From Comamonadaceae bacterium (lineage in GTDB: Bacteria; Pseudomonadota; Gammaproteobacteria; Burkholderiales; Burkholderiaceae_C), in assembly GCA_021286965.1 (NCBI GenBank), contig JAJTBK010000180.1, positions 1-6,701 of the forward strand: a DNA stretch of 6,701 nucleotides, written 5' to 3'. This document shows positions 5,873 through 6,701 of the stretch, piece after piece. The position numbers were made by a program, and so were the translations under genes. Under the pieces are notes generated by a model. It was not told the origin of the DNA. It ran no database searches and saw nothing but the letters and a program-made list of their open reading frames with translations. Each line of letters opens with the position of its first letter. Position 1 is the first letter of the stretch.

Positions 5873-6701
5873 ATGCAGATTTACATGGTTGGCGGCGCCG
5901 TGCGCGACCGCCTGTTGGGGCGCCCGGTGCACGACCGCGACTGGGTGGTGGTGGGCGCCACGCCGGCGCAGATGCTGGCGCAGGGCTTCACCCCGGTGGG
6001 GCGCGACTTTCCGGTCTTCCTGCACCCGCAAACCCACGAGGAATACGCCCTGGCGCGCACCGAGCGCCAAAGCGGGCGCGGCTACCGGGGCTTTAGCGTG
6101 CACAGCAGCCCCGACGTGACCCTGGAGCAAGACCTGGCGCGGCGCGACCTTACTATCAATGCGATAGCTGCTGACGCTGACTGGACGGGCGCTGGAGCCG
6201 TTTTTGACCCCTATGGCGGGGTGCGCGACCTCAAGGCCGGCGTGCTGCGCCACGTCACCGACGCCTTCCGCGAAGACCCGGTGCGCATCCTGCGCGTGGC
6301 GCGCTTTGCTGCGCGCCTGCCGCGCTTTCGCGTGGCCCCCGAAACCCTGCAGCTGATGCGCGCCATGGTGCGCGCGGGCGAGGTCGATCACCTCGTGCCC
6401 GAGCGCATCTGGCAAGAAGTCTCGCGCGGCCTGATGGAGACGCGCCCCTCGCGCATGTTCGAGCTGCTGCGCGCCTGCGGCGCCCTGCGCCGCCTGCTGC
6501 CCGAGCTCGACCGCCTGTGGGGCGTGCCCCAGCGCGCCGAATACCACCCTGAGGTCGATACCGGCATCCACGCCATGCTGGTGCTGGACATGGCCGCGCG
6601 CCTGCAGGCGCCGCTGGCGGTGCGCTTTGCCTGCCTGTGCCACGACTTTGGCAAGGGCACGACGCCGGCGCACGTGCTGCCGCGCCACCTCGGCCATGAG
6701 G
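5873..6701 (+). CDS. cca: Multifunctional CCA tRNA nucleotidyltransferase with HD domain (3' end outside window)
   Basis: The enzyme adds or repairs the 3' CCA of tRNAs using CTP and ATP; the E. coli-type protein also carries an HD phosphohydrolase domain. The window holds 276 codons of a protein usually about 410 residues long, cut by the right edge inside the HD domain. The class II polymerase head is complete: GGAVRD (7-12), catalytic D21-R-D23, RRDLTINA (90-97), and [15 protein letters not shown] (134-148) with its nucleotide-selecting residues. PERIWQE (176-182) follows, then HPEVDTGIH (225-233) and CHDFGKG (256-262) of the HD domain. Similarity to E. coli Cca is strong by eye. ATG 5873 is 10 nt after the speD stop with no visible Shine-Dalgarno; the protein starts in step with E. 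coli Cca. Residues 96-111 contain an expanded, codon-atypical stretch (see the separate repeat entry). Confidence 0.96.
   Translation, partial: MQIYMVGGAVRDRLLGRPVHDRDWVVVGATPAQMLAQGFTPVGRDFPVFLHPQTHEEYALARTERQSGRGYRGFSVHSSPDVTLEQDLARRDLTINAIAADADWTGAGAVFDPYGGVRDLKAGVLRHVTDAFREDPVRILRVARFAARLPRFRVAPETLQLMRAMVRAGEVDHLVPERIWQEVSRGLMETRPSRMFELLRACGALRRLLPELDRLWGVPQRAEYHPEVDTGIHAMLVLDMAARLQAPLAVRFACLCHDFGKGTTPAHVLPRHLGHE
6158..6205 (+). repeat. Possible interspersed-repeat remnant read through in frame within cca
   Basis: This stretch encodes residues 96-111 between the conserved RRDLTINA and DPYGG. Its codons differ from the rest of the gene: ATA, four GCT, GGA, GTT and TTT, in a gene otherwise dominated by G/C-ending codons. 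It contains GATAGCTGCT (6163-6172) and GGCGCTGGAGCC (6188-6199). This order resembles an interspersed intergenic repeat I remember from Comamonadaceae (GATAGCTGCT, then a dyad around AGCGCT, then GGAGCC or GAGGCC and a T-rich end). The segment is about four residues longer than the E. coli loop as I recall it. The family link is from memory, not a search. Confidence 0.45.

Noticed and set aside
5855..6697. Minus-strand open frame of 280 codons opposite cca
   Set aside because: It is a shadow of cca, which has all its catalytic motifs on the plus strand.

Overview
The window looks like a chromosomal segment of a high-GC betaproteobacterium, most likely a member of the Comamonadaceae (Acidovorax/Alicycliphilus-like). 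This rests on strong G/C third-position bias, the E. coli-like but high-GC Cca protein, a TACAAT-type -10 element, and a patch inside cca that resembles an interspersed repeat I remember from that family. No similarity search was run, so the family-level placement is inference.

Layout: two divergent gene groups are separated by a 150-bp regulatory region (4782-4931). Leftward (minus strand, 4781 down to 1) is a compact four-gene operon: a FecA-like TonB-dependent outer-membrane receptor, a Tat-exported NitT/TauT/SsuA-type substrate-binding protein, an ABC permease and an ABC ATPase. The ATPase overlaps the permease by ATGA and runs off the left edge just before its end. Together the four products form a complete route from outside the cell to the cytoplasm: receptor (outer membrane), binding protein (periplasm), permease and ATPase (inner membrane). 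The substrate cannot be read from sequence.

Rightward (plus strand) are a periplasmic PCu(A)C copper chaperone with an exact H-x10-M-x21-H-x-M copper site, a short prokaryotic S-adenosylmethionine decarboxylase (speD) with a GTG start, and the first 276 codons of cca (tRNA nucleotidyltransferase with HD domain), cut by the right edge. The spacings are 25 and 10 bp, so they may be cotranscribed, although their functions are unrelated.

The most interesting non-coding part is the divergent intergenic region. It holds a Fur-box-like palindrome (15/19) directly before the receptor start, a 9-bp inverted repeat with an 11-bp spacer, a very strong G-quadruplex motif lying where the -35 of the copper-chaperone promoter should be, and two in-frame starts for that chaperone, each with a good Shine-Dalgarno. 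The most interesting coding oddity is an in-frame, codon-atypical stretch in cca that may be a domesticated interspersed repeat. I found no mobile element, CRISPR array, RNA gene or convincing terminator.
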